A DNA stretch of 64,000 bases from Agaricus subrufescens (lineage: Eukaryota; Basidiomycota; Agaricomycetes; Agaricales; Agaricaceae). The translations under genes were made by a program, and so were the position numbers. The notes under the pieces are model-generated. The model ran no database searches. It had not been told where the DNA came from and worked only from the letters and a program-made list of their open reading frames with translations. The DNA lies in NCBI GenBank assembly GCA_029945375.1, contig CM057062.1:62001-126000 (forward strand), in the 5' to 3' direction. Each line of letters opens with the position of its first letter. The first letter of the stretch is position 1. Shown piece by piece: positions 36,750 to 48,040 of the stretch.

Positions 36750-37275
36750 ATGGAAAGCGCTCCAATCGCCAGAAACAATCTGTCCGAAGGAGTAGACCAT
36801 TTCTCTGGTACAACCGTCGAAGGAGTGCTCTACACCTTTGTGGCTGTGTTGTACTGCCATCTGAGAAGGAGTCTTAGGGAAATCCTCCGACGTAAGGTCG
36901 GTGTGTTCATCTTGGCTTCACTGATGACGCTGTGTGCCATGATGGTTGTTGCACTTCTGAACATCCGGAGGCGAATAACATTTTTTTTAATCATAACACT
37001 CTTCCTGGTGGGCCGCTGGGGTTGGCGGCACCTTTTCATGCGCCAACAGTCGTGAAGCTGTTGCTTGTCACAAGACTTCTCGAAAAGCTGTTGGTTACTG
37101 GATTGATGGTAAGCTTCGCATGCATCTCATCTTGTGTCCGCTCAGGTGTGGCGTGTCATAATCATAAGGGTTGGGAACCCGTCACTCTATTTCTCTACGT
37201 CAGTATGTCATAACACAGAGCAAATCTTCATCGTTGTTTTTCGATTCAGAGCTCGCGATTACGTAGCTAGTGATG
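36750..37275 (+). pseudogene. 7TM-like pseudogene, 7TM member of the main module
   Basis: Starts like copy B (MESAPIARNNLSEGVDHFSG) and is colinear through exon 1, but a run of T replaces the sequence after RRRITF and shifts the frame, and codons for several residues of the first loop are missing. Exon 2 is partial and exon 3 stops after about 25 nt (AGCTAGTGATGAACC) at a junction with spacer DNA. The same junction is present at 16.75 kb. Exons 4 and 5 are absent. Confidence 0.8.
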
Positions 37276-37627
37276 AACCACGATGCCAACTATTTCTCCT
37301 TTAAACTTGATCAACATGATTGCACTGTCGTAGCATCCGCCCTCATGTTCATTTTCTTGCCTGCATGGTTTTCCTGTCTCCTGGGTCCACTCTTACACCC
37401 AAGGTTAATATAGACGGTCATGCCACAGATTAGATGATGTTCTTCAACCGTTGAGCGCCGCCTGCACTACATAGGCACGTAAGTCCACAGAGTTCTATTC
37501 TATGAGTGTAACCTGGGTGGGGTAAAAACCGTTACACCAAAAGGGTAATAACGGATTATCTTAGATACAATCATGAATGAACATCGGCCTAATTATGGCA
37601 CCACGAGCATGTGTTCCTAAGAAGTTG
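37276..37627. repeat. Module spacer between 7TM and TatD
   Basis: Non-coding; parts match 10,530-10,860 (see that entry). Confidence 0.6.
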
Positions 37628-38764
37628 CTAAACCCCATACACCTTTTTCGCATTTTCCCTCGCCTCTCTCATGACTCTGTCGGCATCCCATTGACCACCG
37701 GTAGCGATGCTGGCGACAAACTCTGCAGTCCAGGGAATCATGGCGGTGTGGCAGATGGGAAGCCTTTTGCCTTTGAGGTCGGGGATGGAGTTGTAGATGT
37801 TTGCGGGGACCATGTAGGGGGCGTCTGTTTCGAGAAGGATTCGAAGGGGGGCTGTGGGATTTGAGGTGGACATGTTTTTGATCACGGCGGAGGTATTCGG
37901 GTTGGTGGAATATGTGATAACGCCTGGAGGGGGATTTAGAAAGAAGATGATGGGTGAAATGAACTACGAAACCTGTGATGCCGATGTAGAGATTGGGAAA
38001 ATAGTCAAGCAGACGCTGTGCAAAGTCGGGCGAGTCGGTGAAGCAATGGATATGAATCTGAAAAAGGTTGAGTGAATCGCACGAAAGATAGCGCAGGCGA
38101 GAACCTTGTGATCTTTTGGGACCTCTTCTTTTAATATGGATTCGGTATCGTCATCGGCCTCGCGGGTGTGGATGGTGAGCGGCTTGCCGAGCTTGACGGC
38201 CTGTTTGAGTTGCCTGCGAAAGACGGCGCGCTGGATGTCGCGGGGAGAGTTGTCGTAGTGATAGTCCAGACCCGTCTCGCCCCAGCCGACACAGCGGGGG
38301 TGGGACATGGCTTCCATGCTGAACACACGTCAGCATCGGGCGGCGATGGTGGCAGCGATGACGCACATTTCATTTTCGATTTCGTCGGTATAGTGCTGGG
38401 CCTCGTGCCTGCAGCTGGGGTAAGCGATATGGAGAACGGCTTTGGGAGACACGCACGGATGGACGCCCATGACGAACCAGTAGCCAATGCCGTGCCACTG
38501 GTCGGGCGAGTCGGCAAACTCGCGCCAGAGGCGGCGGACGGGGGCCTCGCACCAGACGTCGATGACGGCGTCGACGTTCCGGCCGGCGTAGAGGGCGCGG
38601 ATCATGTCAAAGACGGTGTGATGGGTGCCCTGCTTGTAGCGGGCGCGGTAGGCCTCGAAGGTGGACGCGACGTGGGAGTGGGTGTCGAGGATGCCCGTCG
38701 TCGTCGGCGGCGCGGGGAGGAGGAGCAGGCCCTCGGGCGGCGTGGAGGACTTCTTGCGGGGCAT
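37628..38764 (-). CDS. TatD-family metal-dependent hydrolase/DNase (330 aa)
   Basis: TatD-type amidohydrolase-fold enzyme; family members are metal-dependent nucleases, and fungal relatives include Scn1-like proteins. Four exons: 38764-38367, 38318-38105, 38057-37973, 37923-37628. The first intron (GTGCGT..TTCAG, 48 nt) removes an in-frame TGA and gives the expected order HYTDEIENEIMEAMSHPR. Metal ligands are all present: H29 and H31 in DTHSHV, E147 in GWGETGLDYHYD, H183 in TIHTRE, H208 in IHIHCFTD and D266 in LETDAPYM. The start ATG lies 34 bp from the divergent F-box start. An in-frame ATG about 36 nt upstream would overlap the F-box coding start, so I prefer the shorter form. It is the only intact TatD of at least four copies in the window. 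Confidence 0.87.
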
Positions 38765-38798
38765 GGAGGCGAGGCGGCGGGCGAGCGTGGGAAGCCGC
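38765..38798. promoter_or_regulatory. 34-bp gap between divergent TatD and F-box start codons
   Basis: GC-rich and far too short for two separate promoters, so the transcripts must start inside each other's coding regions or one start codon lies further in. The same arrangement is preserved in the copy at 14.26 kb. Confidence 0.5.
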
Positions 38799-40595
38799 AT
38801 GGAGGAGATCTCGTTCGTGACTGCGACGGTGGCCCGGCTGGACGCCGAGATCGAGGCCCTCAACGTGCGCCGCGCCGCGCTCCTCCGCCGGCTCAACGCG
38901 ATCCGCCCGCCGTCGCGCGTGCTCCCGCCGGAGACGCTCGCCCTCGTCTTCCACTTCGCCGCCCAGCACGCCCCCGACGCCTTCCCCTTCAAACGCCCGC
39001 CCCGCTCGTCCCCGCTCGTCCTCGGCTCCGTCTGCGCCCACTGGCGCGCCGTCGCCTGGTCCACCCCCCGCCTCTGGACCTACGTCGACCCCGTCCCCAT
39101 CCGCCGCAACGCCCAACTCTCCGACGCCGCCCTCCTCCGCCTCTACTTTGCCAACGCCCGCGCCCTCCCCGTCGCCCTCCAGATCAAGCTCGACCGCCTC
39201 TCCTCCTCGCCCTCGGCTGCCTCTGAGGAGATCCTCCGCGCCGTCTTTCTCGAAAACTCGCGCAGCATCGGCGTCCTCGTCTGCACCTCCAAGTCCTCGC
39301 TCCGCCAGCGATGGGCCATGCTCGCCCCCACCCTCGCCCAGTCCCACTTTCCCAACCTCCAGCGCCTCGAGATCAACCTCCGCGGCGCCCCCCTCTCCCG
39401 CTTCGAGCGCCCCATGTTTGCCCACGCCCCCAACCTCTCCCGCGTCCTCTTTTCCGGCTACCAGCTCCCGCACGAGACCTTTTGGGAGCAGATCACCGTC
39501 CTCGAGCTCAGCTCGCTCCCTGTCAGCCAGTGTCTCGAGTCTCTTGTCCGCTGTCCCAACCTCGTCGACTTTCGCTGCACCAGCCCAAGGCCCTCACACA
39601 AGCCCCTGGACTCGGCGATGGACGGCCTCGCTCCAGTCACCTTTCCACATCTCACAAAGTTTGAGTGGATCGGCTCGCTCGCAGAGTGGGATGTCTTTCT
39701 CTACACCTACGTCCGTCTCCCTAATCTACACCACCTCATCCTCGGCAGCTCCCACCCCCTCTCCAGGCCCCTTGATCCCACTGTGCCTCCCTCTGCCACC
39801 GATGTCCCCACCACCTGTCCAGAACTCTGGAAAGGCTTCCTCCGACATATGAAATGTCTGTCCATCCTCGAGTGCACCGTTTTCCACTCATCGCAGGAAT
39901 GGCTCGACATCTTCGACATCTTCTCCTCCACTGTTCACACCCTCCGATTCACCGCATTCAGGGATGCCGAGGAGACTGTCCATCTTTTACGGGCCCTCCA
40001 AATCAACTATGGTGGCTCCGCTGCTAAAAATTACTTGCCAAATTTAAAATCTCTCACCGCCACTCTTGATCTCCATCCAGATCGGTCTAAGCATGTTCTC
40101 GACATTCTCTGTTCACGTCGCATACGCCCTATGGTTCCCGTGCCACCCACTCCTGACTCGCTCTCCCTCAACGTCACCCTGGATTCCTCATCTGATTGGT
40201 CTTCACTTTCAGATTCTGTACCTTCAATTGTCGTATATGACGCCGACTCGGATTCCTCTTCGAATCCACCGCTACCCATACCACCGCCCCCTCCTCCCCC
40301 ACCACCACTGCCTTCCGACGAAATCTCCTCCCCGGCCTCATCATCAACCCTCGTACCTTCTCCACCACCACCCCCGCTACCTCCACGCCCACGAGCCGCA
40401 AACGACTACCTCATCAACACGTTTGTCGATTACGACTACTGGTCTACCCATACTCGACTGGAAGAGGCGACAATCAAATGTTGGCCTTTTGGTTTTGATT
40501 TCGGCGAGAGGGAGAGGGAGATCGCTAGATCTCTCAAGGATGGTGGATTGAATCTTGAAGTGTTTGGCCAGGCGGATAGGGTCAATTGGTTGTAA
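38799..40595 (+). CDS. F-box-like protein (598 aa)
   Basis: Intronless. F-box proteins recruit substrates to SCF ubiquitin ligases; this subtype is expanded in Agaricomycetes. Start chosen at MEEISFVTATVARLDAEIEA because a coiled segment (residues 8-35) leads straight into the F-box-like domain, IRPPSRVLPPETLALVFHFA to VCAHWRAVAWSTPRLWTYV (36-96). Residues 100-440 show leucine-rich-repeat-like periodicity (for example RLEINLRGAPLSRF, LEISSLPVSQ-like segments). The C-terminal part is acidic and then proline-rich (a run of ten Pro), ending FVDYDYWSTHTRLEEA and GGLNLEVFGQADRVNWL. The first third is strongly GC-rich, unlike the surrounding DNA, so large antisense frames exist over it. At least five relics of this gene occur in the window. 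Confidence 0.85.
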   Translation: MEEISFVTATVARLDAEIEALNVRRAALLRRLNAIRPPSRVLPPETLALVFHFAAQHAPDAFPFKRPPRSSPLVLGSVCAHWRAVAWSTPRLWTYVDPVPIRRNAQLSDAALLRLYFANARALPVALQIKLDRLSSSPSAASEEILRAVFLENSRSIGVLVCTSKSSLRQRWAMLAPTLAQSHFPNLQRLEINLRGAPLSRFERPMFAHAPNLSRVLFSGYQLPHETFWEQITVLELSSLPVSQCLESLVRCPNLVDFRCTSPRPSHKPLDSAMDGLAPVTFPHLTKFEWIGSLAEWDVFLYTYVRLPNLHHLILGSSHPLSRPLDPTVPPSATDVPTTCPELWKGFLRHMKCLSILECTVFHSSQEWLDIFDIFSSTVHTLRFTAFRDAEETVHLLRALQINYGGSAAKNYLPNLKSLTATLDLHPDRSKHVLDILCSRRIRPMVPVPPTPDSLSLNVTLDSSSDWSSLSDSVPSIVVYDADSDSSSNPPLPIPPPPPPPPPLPSDEISSPASSSTLVPSPPPPPLPPRPRAANDYLINTFVDYDYWSTHTRLEEATIKCWPFGFDFGEREREIARSLKDGGLNLEVFGQADRVNWL

Positions 40596-41295
40596 AAAAA
40601 AAGTGCCCTCTCTTTTTTTCGTTGGTTTAGTGTATCTCATTATCGGACTCTTTTGTTCAATTTTGTCTTTTCAATAAGAATTCCTCTGTGCTGGTTGGGA
40701 ATTTGAATCCAATTATTGGATAGAATGATGAAAGATAGTGTCAGTGGGGTGGTTTATGGATAATGCCGTTGTGGCATCTGATAGATGGTGTCATGCCAAC
40801 TTGGAGTATTTGCGAACAAGGTCGCACCAGTTGCTTGAGGAGCGAATCACGGTTCATGGAAGAAGGACGATACTGGAGCCATTCCATAAGGATGGCAACG
40901 TACCGCATTGAAGCCACTCATGTCGACGAATGGTTCCCTGCTTAATATACTTGACAGCCTATCTTTGTGAGATTCTGCCATCGACTAGTATATCCCCTAT
41001 CAGCCTATGCTTACAAAAGACAGTGTGATTGACTTTTGAATGTCAGTTTACTGGTAGTATGACGTTCGTGTGATTGATGAGCAAAAAATCATATGGAGAG
41101 GGCAGTATGAAACGATAATGTACTATATTTAAGTTTCTGTTACGGGCTGACCGTGCAACCCACATCAACGAATTAATGCTATTTAATCCCCACTTTTTAC
41201 ACTCATTGCATACCGTTCCCCCCAACGGCCTCCCTCACCGTCGTTCCCGTGTTCATTGCTTCGCAGACATCAGAAATCACTCTCATTGCTTCCAG
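40596..41295. repeat. Module spacer between F-box and Mem
   Basis: Non-coding; aligned in order with 52,771-53,601 (for example GTATATC near both ends and CATTGCATACC.TTCCCCCCAAC before the Mem start). Likely contains the Mem promoter. Confidence 0.6.
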
Positions 41296-43391
41296 ATGGC
41301 GAACCCAACCCAACCTTACTCCGCATCTCTTACAATACGAAAAATCCTGCTACGCGTAGTCGTTGCAAGCGGCTTACCTGCAATTGCAATAAATATTTCT
41401 ATCGGAGTCATGATGCTCAATTCACTTCACTCTGCCCCGACTAGGATTGGGGCCGATTTGGTTTATACAAAGTCAATGAGGGAGACCACCTACATCCTTA
41501 TTTTTACTAGTGCGGGTGTTTCTTTTATTATTGCTTCTGTCCTCGTAATTTCGATCTTATTGCATCATGTCCTAAGGTAAGTAGTATTTAGTTTGCTGTA
41601 TTGTATTTTCCCACTAATTTTTCCTGTTTCCTTGTTAGACTTTGTCCGAGAAAAAAATGGACAGTCAGGTCAGAGTTTATATATTCTATCGTCGAACTCG
41701 TTTTTGGTGAGTCCATTCACTGGCATGGCAGACTAAAACAGGATAATGGCTCACATGATTTTCTGAACCCCAGTCACAGGGTACTTAATTCTCGAAACCT
41801 TTCTCAGGCCTCAAATATTTGGCAGCGGTATCATTGGTATCATCGATGCAGTACTCCTTTGGCTATCCGTCGTCGCCCTTTTCATTATCATGGTTCGAGA
41901 TTTACACATAACGAAATATCAAACACTGAAATCCACCTATAATTTTATGGAAAATTATGATGATGTAGTGTCAAGTTGGAGGAGATTAGGATCGGGGAAA
42001 TGGTCACTCTTGTTTGGAGAAAATGTTTTCAGGAAACGATTCGGGTTAGTACTCCTTTTTTCAATAAGAAAACCTGATTCGGAATTCCTTAAATTTTTCA
42101 TAGAATGGATCGAGTTTTTGTTAGGGGGTTAAGAGCGGGAATAGCTATTATCTGCGTTCTCGCAATGGTAGCACTTGCTATCCGGGTCTTGATCGTTCAA
42201 CCTATACAACAAGAACCTGTTTTTAAAAAGGTGCGGACGACGAATGCTTGGGATTATATATATCCGAATAAGAATATAACGATGAGACTGCTACCGGTAA
42301 GCCTAGTAGTCCTTGTTTTCGGACCTTTGCGCTTGATTATTGATATGTTGTAGGCCATAGAGGGCTTTTTCAACGAGCCGTGGATTTTCATGTCAGATGA
42401 TATGGACATCAGATGGCTGCCCGAATCACAACCTGGTGTGTCATGAATGCTTCCTAATACGATGGGAAATTAAGTATTTTTGTTTCTAGTCCAATGTGAC
42501 GATAACACCATTTTTGGACTAACTTGCGTTGTACCTTCCCCTCTCTTTCAAACTTCGCCACATTATCTTATTATCCAAGCCAACTATACAAGTATCCCAG
42601 AGGAATTACGCATATCATCCCAAACTAATGTATACCTGGATTTCCCACCTAATCCGGCGGAAATTTCTTTCCCTACCACCAAGCCAATACCACTGTACCC
42701 GGGTTTTCATCTCCTTGGTATAACATCTTACTCATTCAAAGACACTTTTGCTGGTACAAGTGATCTTGCCCTAGGAATACCTCGGGTTTGTAACTCAATT
42801 TATTCCGACTGCCTCTTTCTACTTGCCTTACTAATTTACGAGTGTGACAGTATACTCATGAATTGATTGCGAATATTCAAACCTTGTTGCCAGACCCCGA
42901 ATTTACAAGTTTACCATCGGATAACAACACTGCAACATTAAGATTGACGTATGCAAGGGCTCAATCTTTTGTACAGCCTTGGTTTGACGTTCAACAAGAG
43001 CAGTCTACTAACACTGTTCTCAGCGGATTTGCTGTTCTTGGAGGTGCATGGACTTTTATAAGCGGAGTGTTTGCAATGATATTTGGGTGTAAATTGCTCT
43101 TGGTTCTTTTTGGTAAACAACATTTTTTTTGGCACAGTTTTACAGTCGCTGATCGATATTTTTAATGCAGGGATTAAACCATTATCAATATATGGTCTCA
43201 TTCACGTGTTTCAACGTCGGAGGTCCCTTGCAGATGATGGATATATACTCTCTGCGGAGGAGCAAAGTCGCACTATTGCGGTGTTGCGAGCGCACCTTCT
43301 TGATGATGATGACGTGGAAGCTAATGGGGCCAATAAGGAATGTGATCTAGATGAGGAGCGGAGTCACCTCAATCAAAGTACTGCGGCCTAG
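41296..43391 (+). CDS. Mem multi-pass membrane protein, copy 1 (557 aa)
   Basis: Unknown function. Eight exons: 41296-41576, 41639-41706, 41774-42044, 42104-42296, 42354-42435, 42490-42785, 42851-43112, 43171-43391; 558 codons, and each boundary matches the paralogue at 53,602. Predicted membrane spans: about 17-41, 65-92, 105-128, 134-160, 215-240 and 453-484. Between spans 5 and 6 is a roughly 200-residue domain with several N-glycosylation sequons (for example NYTS), so it is probably luminal or extracellular. The block FAVLGGAWTFISGVFAMIFG and the tail GIKPLSIYGLIHVFQRRRSL with an acidic end are shared with many Agaricomycete hypothetical proteins. It directly follows the F-box gene in the complete module. 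Confidence 0.82.
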
Positions 43392-43675
43392 TCTCCGTTT
43401 CATGCGATGCTTTCTTTCTGTACCATTGCCTGCCAAGATTAATCAATCGACCATTGCTATTCTTTTGTGAGAAAACTACCACAATGACCACGAAAAGACT
43501 ATGGGTGGGGTTGTATCCGCTGACAGTACACCTCAAATTGTGTATCCCAGATATTCGTAAAAAAACAAATAGTCAAACAAGATCGTATCTATCTGTTTTC
43601 ACGCCCTAAGTTTTTGGGCTCAATTCGTTAGTCACACAAGATCGCAAATATCTATTTTCATGCCTCAATTCATGC

Positions 43676-44080
43676 ATGACGTCCAACGAGAGCAATCTAC
43701 TGACTCTGTTCTCAGCGGATTTGCTGTTCTTGGAGGTGTATGGACTTTTGTGAGCAGCGTATTTGCGACAATATTTGGATGTAACTTACTGTTGGTTCTT
43801 TTTGGTAAGTGACATCTTTCAAGTACGTTTTACGGTCGCTGATCGCCTCTAAATAGGGATTAGACCACTATCAATATACGGTCTGATTCACCTGTTTCAA
43901 CAACGGAGGTCCCTTGCAGATGCAGGATATGCGCTTTCTGCAGAAGAGCAAAGTCGGACTGTCGGGGTGTTGCGAGAGCACCTTCTTGATGATGATGGTG
44001 ATGTGGAAGCCGGCGAAGTTGATGAGGGAGGGGACAGAGATGAGGAACGGAGGCACCTCCATCCCAGCATAGCTGCCTGA
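43676..44080 (+). pseudogene. Mem 3' fragment (mosaic)
   Basis: Begins in exon 7 at DVQREQSTDSVLSGFAVLGG, continues through the last intron and exon 8 (GIRPLSIYGLIHLFQQRRSL to HPSIAA) to a stop at 44,078. The first ~70 nt match the gene at 53.6-55.7 kb, the rest matches the copy interrupted by Copia at 57-62.7 kb. No 5' part is present. Confidence 0.75.
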
Positions 44081-44350
44081 TCTTCATCGCTACTTGCCTA
44101 GTCTTCAATTTTTGTATACTATCACCCATGAGATCGATTGATCTACTGGGGCTACATGAAGATGCTACTGCAAACATATATCTGGGCCCCTGCCGACCAT
44201 CAATGACTATTTGTAGGATTCAAAGCGAGCCGACAACACACCTAGACTGCTTCGTTTCCCAGGTAATCATAGAAGTAGCCGAACATGATCATATTTGTCT
44301 ACTGTTTAGTGCTCGGCCTTCTTTGATGTTGTCTGCAGTTTTCTTGTGGT
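44081..44350. repeat. Segment duplicated at 62,709-62,985
   Basis: Downstream flank of the Mem fragment, nearly identical to the flank after the Copia-split copy; includes a 78-codon open frame conserved only because the DNA was copied. Confidence 0.75.
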
Positions 44351-44374
44351 GTCTATTCCAATAACATATTTTTC

Positions 44375-44830
44375 TCAGGGCAGGGTGTTAAACATGGTGA
44401 ACGGTCATCAACTCATTCTCGAGACCAGATGCTCAAGCGCAACTCAAATGCGGAATGGTGGCGAGTTTACGTGTACGACCCTTTGGTAGTGCAACTTGGA
44501 TCGGAATATATGCTGTTGAATGTGATGAATGAGGTACATAAGTGGTTATTCACTGAGAGTAGGAGAGCCGAAGCCGAAATTTTCGGAGCTCACGGGCGGT
44601 GGTGACTCCAAACGGGTGGTATGGCAGTGATTATGTGAGTCACTCGATTGACTTAAGAGGTATGCAAGGTGATCATAAAACATCCAGGCGTCCCTGACGC
44701 ACCACACAAGCACATGACTACATACCAGAATCTCACAAGCCGCCCCGCTGTTGGTGAGTGACTTAAAACTCAGGTTTCCAATAAGTTGGGTAATCTCTCA
44801 GGATAATTTAGCCAAGAGGACGCGACATTA
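44375..44830. repeat. Segment duplicated at about 49,735-50,200
   Basis: Shared blocks in order: GTGAACGGTCATCAACTC, AGTAGGAGAGCC, TTTCGGAGCTCACGGGCGG (with changes), GGTATGGCAGT. Non-coding as far as I can see; age intermediate, with many small differences. Confidence 0.6.
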
Positions 44831-45059
44831 ACGCACAAAAATCACTGATATCTTTCCAAGTTTTGAATGTGGTCTGACCACATGTGACCCAATATCATCC
44901 ACTGCACTGCCAAATATTACATAATTTCCCCCACTCATTTGCTTTATTCGTTTCTTCTCCTCCATCTCCATCACCACCTCTCTTTCTTAGCTCCACCCAC
45001 ACCTCTCAGAAAATCACTCTGCGCTATTTCTAATGAGGAGTTCTTTGACTCCTTATTTC

Positions 45060-46950
45060 CTTTCCCTTGCAGTGCGAAACTCGTACTACGTCTCCTCGTA
45101 AGCTATCTATTCGCTGTTGTCGCATATCTGATAATTGGGATTCAAGATATAGTCATAAGAAATGGTTGGTTCGATCTGATCTCATATATTCTGCTGTCGA
45201 GTTCGTTATCGGTGAGCCCAAATACGGTAGGCTGAATAACAATGCTTAACGGCTTTCACATTACATAGTTACAGGATGCCCGATTGCTGAATACTTATTG
45301 AGGGCACTCGGTGTCATAACGATAGGTATCGTTGCAGAAGCAATTCTCGGGCTCTCAGCCAGGATTTCTTTCTTCCTCACAATCTGAAGACTGCACGCCT
45401 CGCAATATCGGACTTTTGGGTCTACATATGATTTCGTGGATGACGACGGTCGTACATCGGTGACACGTCAGAGAGGACTGAAAGGTGGACAATGGTCTTT
45501 GGTATTTGGAGTGAATATGTTCAGGAGGCGATTCAGGTTAGTGTCTTTGTGTTTTATTTGGCAAGATAAGTAATCTAATTGGCACTCGGCCTTCTTTTTA
45601 CAGCACAGATTGAGTATTTGTTAGAGGGCTGAGAGGAGTAATCTCCATTCTTTGCCTTCTGGGTATGACAGCGCTTGGATACCTGGTTTTAATTCTTCAA
45701 CCAATTCAACAACAAGGCTATTTCCGGAGCACACAGGTGTCTTCGCAGGATCGGGGATATACAAATGGCAAGGTGACGCTAGGCGTGGATCCTGTGAGTA
45801 TGGCATTTCTGGAACTAACCCTTATCTAATGGCCGTGTAGTTCACATCAACATTGGACAACCCCTTTTTTCCGCCTTTTTTTCATTTGATTTCGGCATCA
45901 CATGGCGACCTGAATCACAGCATGGTACGCTGCAAAAGTTTCTCTTGATAATCAAAGGCTGAATGCGTTTCACTCCGAGTTCCATGTAAGGATCTTGGCG
46001 GGTCGTACAATGGTCTAGCTTGCGATGTGTGGTCCTCTGTCTCTGAATCGGCGTCCAACAACCTCATCATCAAATTCAATTTCACTCGCGCATTGCAAGA
46101 ATATCCGACGACTGACCTTCGAACTATACTGATTCGCAGGAAGCTCGAGACATCGTCCCTATACCAATACCGTTATACCCAGGCTTCCATCTCTTTGGAA
46201 CGACGTTCCATTCGTTTAGAAACAAGTATGCAAATTCACAGGACCTCACATTTGGAATACCCCAAGGTCCGTCAGAATGATGCTTTCCATATGTTTTATT
46301 GATTCACAATCAATACAGTATGGTTGTCATTTAGTTATGAATGCCCAGGCTCTCGTATCGAATCCCGACTTTGCAAATTCAAAACCGGACAACGCCACAG
46401 CGACGTTAAGATTGACGTATCAGGGAAATTTAGAATCCATACAGTGTAAATATGAAGTTCAGAAAGAGCAATCCAGTGATTCAGTAGTCAATGGTTTCGT
46501 GTTGGTTGGAGGTGCATGGACTTTTATCAATGGTGTTTTCGCGACGGTGTTTGGATGTAGGTTACTCTTGGTTATTTTTGGTAAGCAGTGTAGTTTTCTT
46601 CAGTGCGGTTATATAGGTTCTGAGTTCTTGATGCAGGCATCAAACCGTTGCCGATATATGGACTAGTCCATATATTTCAACATCGCGAATCCCTCGTCGA
46701 TAGTGGATACACACTTTCTGCAGAAGAACAAAACCGGATCATTGCTGTGTTGAGAGCAATAATCATGATGATAGTGAAGGTCCAAGAACGATATTGGCTA
46801 ATCAGGAAAGAGGCCCAGATGAAACACGAGAAGATGAGGGACAAGAGTAAGGTCTGGTTCATGACACGGCACGAAAACATCTCGTTGATGATAATGGCGG
46901 CTTGGAGGCTGGTGCTGCTTCCGAGGAGAGTAAACGAGGCATGGAGCTGA
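45060..46950 (+). pseudogene. Diverged Mem copy with two CGA-to-TGA stops
   Basis: All main Mem blocks can be aligned: HKKWLVRSDLIYSAVEFVIG, VTGCPIAEYLLRALGV, GGQWSLVFGVNMFRRRF, GVISILCLLGMTALGYLVLI, GTTFHSF, then NAQALVSNPDFANSKPDN, GGAWTFINGVFATVFGCRLL and GIKPLPIYGLVHIFQHRESL. TGA at 45,385-45,387 and 45,611-45,613 both stand where the intact genes have CGA (arginine). Exon 1 is poorly preserved and the C-terminal tail is changed. It is the most diverged Mem member here. Confidence 0.75.
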
Positions 46951-47389
46951 GGAACCTACGCACCATTGTTCAGTAGTGATTTTCAGTTTTGCTTTTTTAC
47001 TGCCGATATTGTCTAATTATAATTATTCTGATCTCAGGAAATTAGGTAACATTATATTCACTCGTTTGAGATGATTAATGTGAAGCGACACGTAGTATGT
47101 TATTATCGTGAATATAGTAGGTTGTTTAGGTAACGATCCTGTCCATATCTCGGGACTTTCAGCACGACCTAGCATTGACTTGGTGATGCCAAGTCGAATT
47201 CGCCATGGCTCCGACGGCGTCAGGTTGGGTTGCCCCTCAACCAGATCTGGCATTACACCTGGACCCTGCCATCCGAAATTCCCGCTCATGATCGCCTTCT
47301 ACCTGACCAACGTGAGAAGGGCCCTTAGATAACCTCGCAATCGAGTATCTGATGCAATATTTGACACACCATGACTCGTCACAGACTTT
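46951..47389. other. No gene recognised
   Basis: Spacer between the Mem pseudogene and an F-box relic. Confidence 0.45.
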
Positions 47390-47610
47390 GTCTCGAAGAG
47401 AAGTACCCATCTTGCTTGGTTTCTCCTGCTGGTCGCCAGCGTGGTCCACACCCTTTCTTCCAACCAACATCTACGCCCAGCACTCCGATACCACCCTCTT
47501 CCACCTCTACTTTCAGAATGCCTCTACTCTCCCTGCTGCTCTCGAAAAAAACTCGACCATCTCTATTCACTGCTTCTGAAGATCTCTGGACTGCTTTCCT
47601 GAATAGTTCT
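47390..47610 (+). pseudogene. F-box gene fragment
   Basis: Frame-shifted match to residues 75-150 of the F-box protein: a WSTP-like block, then DTTLFHLYFQNASTLPAALE, matching DAALLRLYFANARALPVALQ. Neither end of the gene is present. Confidence 0.55.
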
Positions 47611-48040
47611 TGTAGTGCCATCTGTATGTTCCTTTGCTTTTGCATCTGCGGCTGCTTCTGACGTTGTTAGTGACACCTTGACAAAAACTTATAGCCTTTA
47701 TCTCTTCCGCAGTCAATTGACCATCTTGGCTCCCAATGTCTCCAGACGTTGCGATCAACCATGTCGGTGTCGGCACTCTGATCTCCTCTTTCGGCAGATC
47801 AGGATGTCGGATACGGGAATGATGGAGGGATGAACTTTTGAGGATGAGTGAGGGTGCGAGTAGAGGATAGCATTCGAGATTCATGACATAATCTGATGGT
47901 GACTGCTTCTTGTACTCGTATGCCTGTCTTCTTTCTCGTTGGAGAGGTAGTAGCAGTCAACCAAAGCATTCCAGATATGCTTGTTGTTTTCGTGCGACTG
48001 CTATGAGCGCTGCCTCTGTACTATCGTTTATTATAGTCTC
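47611..48040. other. No gene recognised
   Basis: No exon with family resemblance. Confidence 0.4.

Noticed and set aside
38168..39473. Large open frames of 352 aa (plus) and 288 aa (minus) over the TatD/F-box region
   Set aside because: They are antisense or shifted shadows of the TatD and F-box genes in GC-rich DNA; their translations are low-complexity Arg/Pro/Gly/Glu.
44128..44364. 78-codon open frame, nearly identical to one at 62,756-62,989
   Set aside because: Conserved because the whole segment, including non-coding DNA, was duplicated; no coding signature or family.
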